Below are positions 1-6,630 of a stretch of DNA of 7,155 nucleotides, piece after piece. The translations under genes were made by a program, and so were the position numbers. Positions within the stretch are counted from its first letter, which is position 1. The number at the start of each line of letters is the position of its first letter. Below the pieces are notes generated by a model. It did no database searches. It was not told the origin of the DNA and saw only the letters and a program-made list of their open reading frames with translations. Where the stretch lies: contig DAOTUB010000179.1 of assembly GCA_034437455.1 (NCBI GenBank), positions 1 to 7,155 of the forward strand. The letters are read 5' to 3'. This DNA comes from DAOTUB01 sp034437455 (lineage in GTDB: Bacteria > Chloroflexota > Anaerolineae > B4-G1).

Positions 1-1978
1 CGTTGCCCATATCATCCGTGACCGTAACGGTGAACGTCAGCGTCTCTCCCGTCCCGATCGATCCTCCCGGCGGGTCGATCACGATGACCAACGTGTCGGG
101 ATCAAAGCCAAAGACAGCCGTGATCTCCCGGTCGTCCGTCATCGGGACCATCGCCGGGTTCGCCGGTTCCTGCCAGCCGTCCTCCTCCCAGTACCGGAAG
201 GTCTGGGTCGGGGCCGCGGTCAGGGTGACGACCTCGCCGCAGGTATAGATCCCACCGGGCGGCTCCACGGTCACGGTGACCGGGTTGCCGAACGTGTGGG
301 TATAGACGGTCAGGGTCACTTGCCGCAGTTGGTCGTACACGGGCGCAAACTCCATCGGGCCCGTGATCGCAACCGTGACGGAAAGCGTGTCATACCCCTC
401 CAGGTCGCCGCTCCAGCCGGTGAACTCGTAGCAGCCAGAGATCGCGTCGGCGGTGAAGGTGACCTCATCGCCGTACGTCCAGGGCGGCTCGGGATCCGGC
501 GTGACCGTATCGGTGGGATACACGATGTCGGTCAGGTCGAACGTCCTGAGCTCAAAGGTGGCGGTGACCAGCAGGTCCTCGTCGATGATGAGGTCCAGCG
601 GGTTCGTGTCCGTCGTCACGTCGCCGATCCAACCGGCAAACGTCGAGCTAAAGAGTGCGGTAGCCGTGAGTGTCTCGGTGTCGCCGCACAGATAGCCGGC
701 CTGCTCGCCCACGAACGGCTCCACCGTGCCTCCACCCTCGCCGCCCACGTTCACCGTCAAGGCGAAGGGCGGACCGTTGGAATCGTCTTCCACGGTGGTG
801 GGGCCTTCGGGCATTACAAAGGTGTAGGGGTCTGCGTTGCCATGATCTGCGCCGTTGATCATCCAGGCGTTCAGGTCACAGCACTCGCCGATCGTGGCAA
901 GCTCGACGGGGCTTCCACCGGTAACGGTGAACACCTCGGTCGCGCCCGCCGCGACGATCCCGCCAGGCGTCACCTGGATGGAGTAGCAAGCCGTCGCGGT
1001 GACGGTCAAGGGATACGGCACGCCAAAACTAAAGGTAGCCGTGATCTCTTTGTCGCCGTCCATCAAGACGGTCCCTGTGTTCATCATGCTGACCAGATCG
1101 CCCGTCCAGCCGGCAAAGGTCCAGTCGACAGCCTCTGTGGCGGTTACGGCGACGGTCTCGCCGCAGGGCTGTAGCTCTGTGCCTACATAAGGCTCGACCG
1201 TACCGTCGCCCACTTGGTTGATCGTCAGGTTGTATTCCACCAGCGTGCTGTTGGCGATCAAGGTAGTCATGCCAGTCACAGTGAAGGTCCTGTGCGTCTC
1301 TGTCACGCCGTCCGACCAGTCTACCCAGGTGCAACATTCATCGCCCGGGAAAACCTCCAGATCGACGGCGTCGCCGGTAGTAATCGTAAAGACATCCGTA
1401 CCACCGGCCGGGACGACAAAGACATCTCCATACGTCACCGTGACCGAATAGCAGCCCGGCGACTCTATTGTCAGTAGGGACTGCTCAGGCGGCGGCCCTC
1501 CCATAATGTCCAGACAGGTCTTGCGGTCGGACTTCCAGGGCCAAACGGCCTCGGCGTCCATCAGCCACTCGTCTGAGCCACACGGGCGGACCCCTCTCGC
1601 TCGAACACCGTTGACGTAGAACGATATCGGCAGGCCCTCGTACATATCTTTAGCAGCGCCTTGTACCGCCAGGTTAAAGTCGGTGATGCTAGGATTATCA
1701 GGGTCTTTGGCACCGTACACCCCAGGATCTTCTGTGGTGATCGGGTTGCCGTCGATCCCGGTCCATATCACGCCACCGGCGTCGTCCCTGGCCTCCACGA
1801 CCGTCCCCGCAGGAAGGTCCCCGCCCCCCTCGTCGACCAGGTGGCCGTAGAACCAGTGAGGCACATCCGCCTGTCCCGTGTCCGCGGATGCGAGCTGCAT
1901 CGAGGACAGGACCAGCAGAAGGATCACCAGCGGGAACGTCAAGGCGAGACCAAAGAACCAACGTCTTTTGCTTTTCAT
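1..1978 (-). CDS. Large exported Gly-Trp repeat (InlB B-repeat-like) protein, 3' end outside window
   Basis: The frame is open from ATG at 1978 to the window edge, giving 659 codons without a stop, so the C-terminus and any anchoring signal are unseen. The start follows an AGGAGGAG ribosome binding site. Residues 1-32 form a signal peptide: MKSKRR, a hydrophobic stretch, then cleavage after ASA32. Residues about 35-130 form a beta-rich domain with FYG and AGTVVEA motifs and a later FYVNG, a style common in secreted prokaryotic proteins. Residues 166-629 hold six modules of about 72-85 residues, with recurring CGETV-like and FAGWTGD-like signatures and endings such as EITATF. These resemble the bacterial repeat / divergent InlB B-repeat families. 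A further Ig-like stretch runs off the edge. It lies 85 bp downstream of the other secreted-protein gene in the same direction. The role is inferred as surface adhesion or binding; no enzyme signature is visible. Confidence 0.9.
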   Translation of the reverse strand, partial: MKSKRRWFFGLALTFPLVILLLVLSSMQLASADTGQADVPHWFYGHLVDEGGGDLPAGTVVEARDDAGGVIWTGIDGNPITTEDPGVYGAKDPDNPSITDFNLAVQGAAKDMYEGLPISFYVNGVRARGVRPCGSDEWLMDAEAVWPWKSDRKTCLDIMGGPPPEQSLLTIESPGCYSVTVTYGDVFVVPAGGTDVFTITTGDAVDLEVFPGDECCTWVDWSDGVTETHRTFTVTGMTTLIANSTLVEYNLTINQVGDGTVEPYVGTELQPCGETVAVTATEAVDWTFAGWTGDLVSMMNTGTVLMDGDKEITATFSFGVPYPLTVTATACYSIQVTPGGIVAAGATEVFTVTGGSPVELATIGECCDLNAWMINGADHGNADPYTFVMPEGPTTVEDDSNGPPFALTVNVGGEGGGTVEPFVGEQAGYLCGDTETLTATALFSSTFAGWIGDVTTDTNPLDLIIDEDLLVTATFELRTFDLTDIVYPTDTVTPDPEPPWTYGDEVTFTADAISGCYEFTGWSGDLEGYDTLSVTVAITGPMEFAPVYDQLRQVTLTVYTHTFGNPVTVTVEPPGGIYTCGEVVTLTAAPTQTFRYWEEDGWQEPANPAMVPMTDDREITAVFGFDPDTLVIVIDPPGGSIGTGETLTFTVTVTDDMGN
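92..1483 (-). repeat. Six tandem protein modules of two alternating kinds within the repeat protein
   Basis: Translated modules occupy residues 166-250, 251-323, 324-406, 407-479, 480-553 and 554-629. Modules 1 and 3 are of one kind: a CYS start, an AG-T-VFT core and an ECC pair before a tryptophan. Modules 2, 4, 5 and 6 are of the second kind, with GTVEP or similar, a CG-E-V-TLTA strand, a GW-GD or RYW turn and a closing I-A-F strand. The order is therefore B-A-B-A-A-A. Modules 2 and 4 share GTVEP(Y/F)VG and FAGW(T/I)GD and are the closest pair. The copies are too diverged for a recent DNA-level duplication. Confidence 0.8.
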
Positions 1979-1983
1979 TGTGT

Positions 1984-1991
1984 CTCCTCCT
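1984..1991 (-). promoter_or_regulatory. Ribosome binding site AGGAGGAG for the repeat-protein gene
   Basis: On the minus strand AGGAGGAG is followed by ACACA and then ATG at 1978. This near-perfect anti-16S match fixes the start codon, and the signal peptide that follows agrees. Confidence 0.9.
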
Positions 1992-2000
1992 AAAAAGTTT

Positions 2001-2034
2001 AGGGGAGGGGAAGCTGCTCCCCCTCCCCTTTTTT
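2001..2034. terminator. Perfect 9-bp GC hairpin between the two genes; terminator or mRNA-processing hairpin
   Basis: GGGGAGGGG (2002-2010) pairs exactly with CCCCTCCCC (2020-2028) across a 9-nt loop. Read on the plus strand it is directly followed by six T (2029-2034), a textbook intrinsic terminator, although no plus-strand gene precedes it. Read in the direction of the genes (minus) it has an A-tract before it and TAAACTTTTT after it, so the U-run is offset and termination may be partial. It ends about 10 nt before the ribosome binding site of the downstream gene, so it could set relative expression of the two proteins or protect mRNA ends. Confidence 0.65.
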
Positions 2035-2063
2035 GTCTATGCGCCTTTGCGATTAGCGACGCT

Positions 2064-5000
2064 TTACCATAGTGGAATTGGGAACGGCTCGTAATCCAGG
2101 TAGAGCGGCGTCATCTCAAAGCCAGCCAGCGTTCCATCTTCCCGCATAAAGACCCAGTAGGCCTCGCCGGTGTACATGTACGCCGGATCAGCACCAGCAG
2201 CGTTATAGATGTTCTGCACGGTCCTGGCCCAGAAGGGATCGAGCTGCCCGGGGACGCCGGGGTTCACGACCAGCGAAGCGCCGTACGAGAAGTTGTCGCC
2301 CCAGACCACCGACTCGAGAACCTCGCCGGCCCACTTGACGGCCTCGCCGTCACATTCGTTGCCGTTGGCCGTATCCATCGAGTAAGGAACGGCGATGGCA
2401 TAACGGCCCTGGTCATCATCAGGATCCAGGCAGAAACTGACTGGCTGACAGTCGGGGCACGGATCAGACAGGTAACATGTTTCATCCCAGTCCCTGTCGA
2501 TGCCAAAGCCAGAGCCGATCAGGTTCCAGCCGCCCGTGGTGTCGTTGTTCAGCAGGTCGTAGGAGGGCAGTCCGCTGCCACGCTCGACGTTGTAGATCAC
2601 CGGGAACTTGGTGCCCTCAGGCGCCAGGTCGGGGTTGATCTTGATATAGTAGCCGTGGAGCGAGGCAAGCTCGGGGTTCTGCTGCCAGCCCATGCCGGTG
2701 TTGTCGAACTCGTACAGCCGCTCGACCAGCTCTTCCTCGGTGCCGTCGCCGTCGACGTCCGCGTCGAGGAACGTACCGAGCGCCAGGATCTCTGCGACCT
2801 CGTCATAGTTGTCGTCCACCGCGATGGGCACGGCCAGCGTGTTCCAACCGGCCTGCAGTTGCAGACTGTCGGAGCCGTAGGCGCGCATGCCCTGGGTCTC
2901 GACGTCGAGCAGAGCCTCCCAGTTGACGGCGAGCCAGGGGTTGTAGAAGGTGCCCTTGTCCACCGCGTCGCCATAGCCCAGCCCATGACCGCGCTGATCA
3001 TAGTCGTGCGCGCAAGGCTGCGGTCCGGCCGACGGGCCGCCAGGAGTACAGCTCTCCTGCATCGGGGATCGGGATCCAGGAGGCGCCCCACCTTCGCAGT
3101 AGTTCCAATAGTTCTCCTTGGCGTTGAACAGCGGGCCGCCCTCGCCCTGCATCTGGTTGTTCAGCTCGCCCCAATCAGAGTAGTCATAGGCCCAGTTCTT
3201 GACGCCCCAGAGACCGTTACCGACGACGTCGTTGTACTTGAAGATGACGTCGACTTCTGTGTGCGAGGTGGGCTGGAACCAAGTCTTGCCATTCTCACCC
3301 ATATCGCTCGCATTGAGCGCGGAATTTATCGCCCAGCTGGAGACACCAAAGACCTCGTTCGTCTCGATGTCGTTCCGCAGAACGCGGATACCACAGTAGG
3401 CCGAGCCTTCCTCCAGCCAGAGGCCGGTGGCCCAGTTGCTCAGGATGTCGTTGTCGTGGATGTAGAGGGCGTCCATCTCTCCAGAGTCGCCCATCACGAC
3501 CTGGTCGATCTTGACGCCGGCGTGATTATAGAAATCCGGGTCGTCCCCTCCAGGCTCGGGCAAGAAGCACTCATTGCCCCAGGCATCCGCGTCCGTCCAG
3601 TCGTCGCGAGTGACGAGGCCGTTCATCTCAAAGGTGTTGTTGCTCAGCTCGAGCAGCTTGTCGCTGCGGTCCATACCGTCGCAGACGATCACGCCGCCGG
3701 AGCAGGCCAGCATATCACCCGAGAAACCATCCCCGTCATTGCTATAGACGTTGTTCCCATCTACCCAGACAGAAACGCTGTAAGCGTAGATGCCGTCGCC
3801 ATAGACAATGTCAAAGTCGTCCAAGTCACAGCTACCGTCAGCTTGGAAGCAATCCCAGGCGTTGGTGTCATGGATCACATTGTCACGGATGTCGACGCGG
3901 GCCTCATCACAAACATAGAGGTCGCTATGAACAAAGACAGCCACCGCATCACCATCACGGAAGCGCTCCGCAGTAATGTCAATCCCAGTGCCAAGAGCGG
4001 TATCGAGATCGTGGTCAAAGGCATCAAGCGACACGCACGTGTTGCCGCCACCATCATACGGAGCCTCGCAAGTCTCGTCATCTATGTACCCGGACCAGCC
4101 TGTCGTCAGGTTGACCAGTTTCTCACCTGGGGTCAGGGTCAAGGCGCTCGCAGTGTTGGTGAACACGAGCACAGGCCCTGCTACTATAAAGTTGACGCCC
4201 TCCTCCAGCACATCGTATGTATCTGGAGCGGTATCAAACACCCTGCCGCCCAGTGTGTCCATGCAGTTGGCGCCATACGGGTAGATGGCGACGCCATCGG
4301 CCGGATAGTCTTCCCAAAGGTCGAGATCGTCGTCAATGTCGTCTGCGTCATCGTAAGAGTTCAGACCGGCGTTCCGAAGCTCGAAACCGCCGAGGCTAAA
4401 GACTCCGTTTTCGTCCGCGGTCACCCGGGTGGTGCCAACCTGCTCCTGGATGTCCGAAGCGCCAAAGGTGACGCCGCCAGCGATGATCGCGACGCCTGCG
4501 TCTAAATCGAGCGTCTCGTTGTCTACGCCAGCATCGATGATGGGCATGTCAACGCCCGTGGTAGTATTGGGCAACGAGCCCAGGATCAGCCCCGGTACCC
4601 GGATCGCGAGCGTCTCTTCATAGACGTCCGCCACAGCATCGCCATCAGAGTCCGCGTCAACTACGACGACGGCCCCTACGGCAACGCCCTTGCCCGAGGC
4701 GCCGATGGCGTTCAAAAAGTCTTCCGCCAGTTCATCTATGGGATCGCCGCCCGCGTCAATGAGACCATCGAGCGAGGGGCAACCGTCGAACAAGTTCCAC
4801 TTGGGCTCATCGGTGTACTCGCCGTCATTCTGCCAGATATCTTCAGCAGCATTCAGAGCCGGCTGAATATTCTCAAAGCCATTGACGTATTCGAGTATGG
4901 TATAGCCGCAGCCAAAAGTGGGGTACTGGTACTTGCGATAGAGTCGTACGGCGAATGGCGGCGTGATCGTAAAGTCGTCACAGACGAGATTCTGCTCCTC

Positions 5001-5606
5001 GTCAGTGGCCGCGCACCAGCTGTACGTTCCCGGGGTATCGGGATTTACGATCGCAGCGTTCGCCTTGCCCGGGTTCTCACTCGCTGGCCCCCAAAAGTCA
5101 AGTCGCATCCAGGTCCCAGCAGGGAGTTGCGAAACGCCGTGCGAGTCGTCGATCGTCAACCTGACCTGCCCATCGGGGATCCAAGGCTGAGTCAGGATTG
5201 TATTCATCCCATCGGGAGGTGTGGATACAGCCGCCCCGAGCCCCAAGGGATAGTCGCTAAGGTCATCCCAGTTGACTATATCGACCTCGGCAGCTCCCCA
5301 GGCCACGTTTGCTACTTCATGAGGAGCCGTGCCCAGGGCATCGATCTGGTCCGTCGTCGTGATTCCCTCGGTCCAATAGACGTCGGGGAACTGTGCCCAG
5401 AACTCGCCCGATAGCGGAACGGGGGTCGTGATCTGGAACACGAACACAAAGTGGGCGCCGGCCCTAGCATTGGGGGGATCGACTTCGATCCTCATGTTCA
5501 CAATGTCTACCGGCGCTCCAGGGTCAGCGCTAACTGTCGGCGCCGCAACCAGCCCCAGCGCCATGGTCAGCAGCACCAACAGGTTCAACATGTTTCTTGC
5601 TCTCAT
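2064..5606 (-). CDS. Exported right-handed beta-helix protein with C-terminal GWN-type modules
   Basis: This is a complete 1180-residue protein ending in TAA. A signal peptide (residues 1-27) cleaves after VSA. Residues 28-220 look like a beta-sandwich of the AGA-x-F-FxFxITT kind, including NPDTPGTYSW. Residues 243-265 (FENIQPALNAAED, then DGEYTDE) match the entry signature of NosD/pectin-lyase-like beta-helices. Helix turns follow to about 835, for example VWVDGNNVYSNDGDGF, ALYIHDNDILSNWATGLWL and FKYNDVVGNGLWGV, closed by FNAKENYW. A DSDGDAVAD loop (319-327) resembles a thrombospondin type 3 calcium loop. GWN modules begin at 920 and 1026 and end with GYYIKI and AYWVFM. An EF-hand/dockerin-like loop (D948, D950, D952, D954, E959) lies in the first. 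The mature protein is acidic with 22 cysteines, which suggests disulfides. No catalytic set is recognisable; polysaccharide binding or surface display is inferred. Confidence 0.93.
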   Translation of the reverse strand: MRARNMLNLLVLLTMALGLVAAPTVSADPGAPVDIVNMRIEVDPPNARAGAHFVFVFQITTPVPLSGEFWAQFPDVYWTEGITTTDQIDALGTAPHEVANVAWGAAEVDIVNWDDLSDYPLGLGAAVSTPPDGMNTILTQPWIPDGQVRLTIDDSHGVSQLPAGTWMRLDFWGPASENPGKANAAIVNPDTPGTYSWCAATDEEQNLVCDDFTITPPFAVRLYRKYQYPTFGCGYTILEYVNGFENIQPALNAAEDIWQNDGEYTDEPKWNLFDGCPSLDGLIDAGGDPIDELAEDFLNAIGASGKGVAVGAVVVVDADSDGDAVADVYEETLAIRVPGLILGSLPNTTTGVDMPIIDAGVDNETLDLDAGVAIIAGGVTFGASDIQEQVGTTRVTADENGVFSLGGFELRNAGLNSYDDADDIDDDLDLWEDYPADGVAIYPYGANCMDTLGGRVFDTAPDTYDVLEEGVNFIVAGPVLVFTNTASALTLTPGEKLVNLTTGWSGYIDDETCEAPYDGGGNTCVSLDAFDHDLDTALGTGIDITAERFRDGDAVAVFVHSDLYVCDEARVDIRDNVIHDTNAWDCFQADGSCDLDDFDIVYGDGIYAYSVSVWVDGNNVYSNDGDGFSGDMLACSGGVIVCDGMDRSDKLLELSNNTFEMNGLVTRDDWTDADAWGNECFLPEPGGDDPDFYNHAGVKIDQVVMGDSGEMDALYIHDNDILSNWATGLWLEEGSAYCGIRVLRNDIETNEVFGVSSWAINSALNASDMGENGKTWFQPTSHTEVDVIFKYNDVVGNGLWGVKNWAYDYSDWGELNNQMQGEGGPLFNAKENYWNYCEGGAPPGSRSPMQESCTPGGPSAGPQPCAHDYDQRGHGLGYGDAVDKGTFYNPWLAVNWEALLDVETQGMRAYGSDSLQLQAGWNTLAVPIAVDDNYDEVAEILALGTFLDADVDGDGTEEELVERLYEFDNTGMGWQQNPELASLHGYYIKINPDLAPEGTKFPVIYNVERGSGLPSYDLLNNDTTGGWNLIGSGFGIDRDWDETCYLSDPCPDCQPVSFCLDPDDDQGRYAIAVPYSMDTANGNECDGEAVKWAGEVLESVVWGDNFSYGASLVVNPGVPGQLDPFWARTVQNIYNAAGADPAYMYTGEAYWVFMREDGTLAGFEMTPLYLDYEPFPIPLW

Positions 5607-5677
5607 TCTATTTGCCTCCTAATTGAAATAGTTTGTTTTGTCAAAAACTTTGTTCTTGCGGTTTGTGGCTCAGCCAT
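5603..5677 (-). CDS. Possible 24-residue leader ORF overlapping the beta-helix start by ATGA
   Basis: ATG at 5677 opens 24 codons (starting MAEPQTART, ending RRQIE) and stops at a TGA that overlaps the ATG of the beta-helix gene in the 4-base ATGA arrangement typical of translational coupling. The AGGAGG of the next gene is read here as Arg-Arg. Its own ribosome binding site is only a weak AAAGGA about 10 nt upstream. The peptide is basic and matches nothing I know. It may be chance, since short ORFs are frequent; the ATGA overlap is the only positive sign. Confidence 0.2.
   Translation of the reverse strand: MAEPQTARTKFLTKQTISIRRQIE
5615..5620 (-). promoter_or_regulatory. Ribosome binding site AGGAGG for the beta-helix gene
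   Basis: AGGAGG lies 8 nt before ATG at 5606. This supports M1 over the internal M6, which would sit too far from the site, and M1 keeps the basic n-region of the signal peptide. Confidence 0.9.
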
Positions 5678-5727
5678 AGTGGGTGTTTCCTTTTTCTGTC
5701 TAATTGGTCGTTCGTCTGTTGATCGAC

Positions 5728-5742
5728 CGTGGCTTTACCACG
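5728..5742. repeat. Small hairpin CGTGG-CTTTA-CCACG in the leader
   Basis: A perfect 5-bp stem with a 5-nt loop. An adjacent GGTCG (5706-5710) / CGACC (5724-5728) pair shares base 5728, so the two stems would compete at one position. This is weak evidence for leader RNA structure upstream of the beta-helix gene. Confidence 0.3.
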
Positions 5743-5764
5743 ACGACAGGGGGGGTTCTTGCAT
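5735..5764 (-). CDS. Possible 9-residue leader peptide MQEPPLSSW
   Basis: A strong AGGAGG (5768-5773) stands only 3 nt before an ATG at 5764 that reads nine codons to TAA. The spacing is shorter than usual. The stop falls in the loop of a small CGTGG/CCACG hairpin (5728-5742), and codons 4-6 contain a run of seven C. A leader peptide affecting downstream expression is possible but unproven; the ribosome binding site may instead be a relic of a lost gene. Confidence 0.2.
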   Translation of the reverse strand: MQEPPLSSW

Positions 5765-5774
5765 AGGCCTCCTT

Positions 5775-5789
5775 TTTCATTCTATGAAA
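5775..5789. promoter_or_regulatory. 15-bp inverted repeat TTTCAT-TCT-ATGAAA, possible operator
   Basis: A perfect 6-bp inverted repeat with a 3-bp centre. It lies just upstream of the strong AGGAGG at 5768-5773 and about 50 bp downstream of the likely start from the proximal promoter. A protein-binding site is inferred from symmetry only. Confidence 0.3.
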
Positions 5790-5846
5790 TGACTTGACGG
5801 TTGAGGTAAGGCGCGCTATCCTTTATGAGGCGCCGATTCCTGCTGG

Positions 5847-5875
5847 AGAATACCACATCGGGTTGGGGTTGTCAA
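5847..5875 (-). promoter_or_regulatory. Proximal sigma70-type promoter (TTGACA-17-TATTCT, extended -10)
   Basis: On the minus strand a perfect -35 TTGACA (5875-5870), a 17-bp spacer ending in TGG, and a -10 TATTCT (5852-5847) that matches consensus at 4 of 6 positions. The TGn before the -10 compensates. It points at the beta-helix gene; the predicted transcript start is near 5840, which leaves a leader of about 230 nt. Confidence 0.55.
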
Positions 5876-5885
5876 GTTGCTCTCA

Positions 5886-5912
5886 GTGCAACGCACTTGG
5901 CAAGTGTTGCAC
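5886..5912. promoter_or_regulatory. Nested 27-bp inverted repeat between tandem promoters, likely operator
   Basis: Outer arms GTGCAAC (5886-5892) and GTTGCAC (5906-5912) are exact inverted repeats. Inside them ACTTG (5895-5899) and CAAGT (5901-5905) form a second one, offset by a GC dinucleotide on the left. It begins 11 bp upstream of the proximal -35 and lies downstream of the distal promoter. That position suits a regulator that activates the proximal promoter or blocks the distal one. In RNA from the distal promoter it would fold as a bulged hairpin. Confidence 0.5.
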
Positions 5913-5975
5913 CTGTGTGCGCCAATCCTGAAGATCCCCGTCTGGACATCTCCAGCATCTGCCAACTCAGAGGTC

Positions 5976-6004
5976 AGTATAACACAGCCACGAAACTTTG
6001 TCAA
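5976..6004 (-). promoter_or_regulatory. Distal, near-consensus sigma70-type promoter (TTGACA-17-TATACT)
   Basis: On the minus strand TTGACA (6004-5999) is followed by a 17-bp spacer ending in TGT and TATACT (5981-5976). This matches 11 of 12 hexamer bases, has optimal spacing and an extended -10, and is the best promoter in the window. It points at the beta-helix gene with a predicted start near 5969, giving a leader of about 360 nt containing all the palindromes and mini-ORFs above. Confidence 0.7.
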
Positions 6005-6046
6005 ACGTGACCTCCACCGCCAACCCAGATTTGTATTGTAAAGGTA

Positions 6047-6081
6047 CGGGCGGCCCGGCGCATGTGCCTCCGCGCCGCCCC
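6047..6081. repeat. GC-rich hairpin, terminator-like without a U-run
   Basis: GGGCGGC (6048-6054) pairs with GCCGCCC (6074-6080). Inside, GGCGCATGTGCC (6057-6068) is itself nearly palindromic, so a compound stem can form. Neither side has a proper T-tract, so factor-independent termination is doubtful. Its place upstream of the promoters would suit insulation from an unseen minus-strand gene beyond the repeats. Confidence 0.4.
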
Positions 6082-6118
6082 GCGTTCTACCAGACAGAGA
6101 TTGTGTACCAGTCTGTAT

Positions 6119-6141
6119 AACGAAAAAGTTGCATTTTCGTT
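6119..6141. repeat. Perfect 8-bp hairpin AACGAAAA / TTTTCGTT
   Basis: AACGAAAA (6119-6126) and TTTTCGTT (6134-6141) are exact inverted repeats around a 7-nt loop AGTTGCA. A protein-binding palindrome or a weak terminator are both possible; no adjacent gene decides between them. Confidence 0.4.
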
Positions 6142-6177
6142 AACGCATATTTCCAATTTTAAGGTTACATCTCCTGG

Positions 6178-6217
6178 GTTGTAGTGACGACCTTATAGTC
6201 GTCGCTCGTCATACAAC
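6178..6217. repeat. Palindromic GTAGT-family repeat, copy 1 (single-hairpin form)
   Basis: Ends GTTGTA (6178-6183) and TACAAC (6212-6217) are inverted repeats. Inside is a GACGAC-cttata-GTCGTC hairpin (6186-6203). The GTAGTGACGAC start resembles the other copies, but only one inner hairpin is present, so it is a short or decayed form. Confidence 0.55.
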
Positions 6218-6333
6218 GCAGCCGGAACGTATCCTTGTCTGAGCGGCGCCGCAAGGTTGGTTCAGTCGGATGTTAAATCACACTATTAAGGTTGGGTCAA
6301 CGTGAATACGTGGGGGTAGAGATCCCGCCCGCC

Positions 6334-6376
6334 GTTTCCGATGGGGTATGGAAACAGAACCGATCGCCCAGATCGG
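6334..6376. repeat. Two adjacent short hairpins, possible degenerate repeat copy
   Basis: GTTTCC (6334-6339)/GGAAAC (6350-6355) and CCGATC (6360-6365)/GATCGG (6371-6376) form two neighbouring stems with loops of 10 and 5 nt. The two-hairpin layout echoes the GTAGT family, and the first loop contains GATGGGGTAT, reminiscent of the TATGGAAA segment at 6657. The outer GTAGT/ACTAC arms are missing, so relationship is uncertain. Confidence 0.3.
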
Positions 6377-6530
6377 CGTGCAGAGGTTCGCCACCCTCCC
6401 TCCTCGAACCACATACATCTATTATACTTCCCTCCGGCCAGAGGACAATAGGAACTTGGTACTATAGCCGCGGTCAGAGACCCCGTCGAACAAAATCGAT
6501 TTGGGTGTATTTCATCTCAGTTGGAGTTTG

Positions 6531-6585
6531 GTTCGTAGTAGGCGATTTATCGCCGCAACAGCGCGCTGAAGCGCGTACTACGAAC
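6531..6585. repeat. Palindromic GTAGT-family repeat, copy 2 (two-hairpin form)
   Basis: Perfect 10-bp arms GTTCGTAGTA (6531-6540) and TACTACGAAC (6576-6585) enclose two hairpins, GGCGAT-TT-ATCGCC (6541-6554) and CGCGCT-GA-AGCGCG (6562-6575), joined by GCAACA. The arms match those at 7056-7117, while the inner stems differ. Confidence 0.75.
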
Positions 6586-6630
6586 ATCTCTCAACTCATT
6601 TGAAACGCTCCCATTTCATTTCGGTTGGAG

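Noticed and set aside
268..282. CGGTCAC-G-GTGACCG palindrome inside the repeat-protein gene
   Set aside because: It arises from codons for alternating Thr and Val in a beta-strand and similar words recur in this gene, so it needs no regulatory explanation.
296..1174. 292-codon plus-strand open frame antisense to the repeat protein
   Set aside because: Same reasoning: an antisense shadow with Arg/Gly-rich translation, while the minus frame shows a signal peptide and repeat modules throughout.
2655..4505. 616-codon plus-strand open frame antisense to the beta-helix gene
   Set aside because: It lies wholly within the gene on the other strand, has no ribosome binding site or recognisable domain, and its long openness follows from the codon bias of the real gene. 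The minus-strand protein has a signal peptide and clear motifs.
5794..5822. Plus-strand TTGACG-17-TATCCT promoter
   Set aside because: The -10 is poor and no plus-strand gene follows.
5816..6004. 62-residue minus-strand ORF with TTG start and GGAGG 6 nt upstream, containing CNTCQVRC
   Set aside because: The ribosome binding site is good, but its TTG is the -35 of the distal promoter, its body contains that promoter's -10, the nested palindrome and the proximal promoter, and any transcript from the distal promoter would begin after its start codon. Probably chance.
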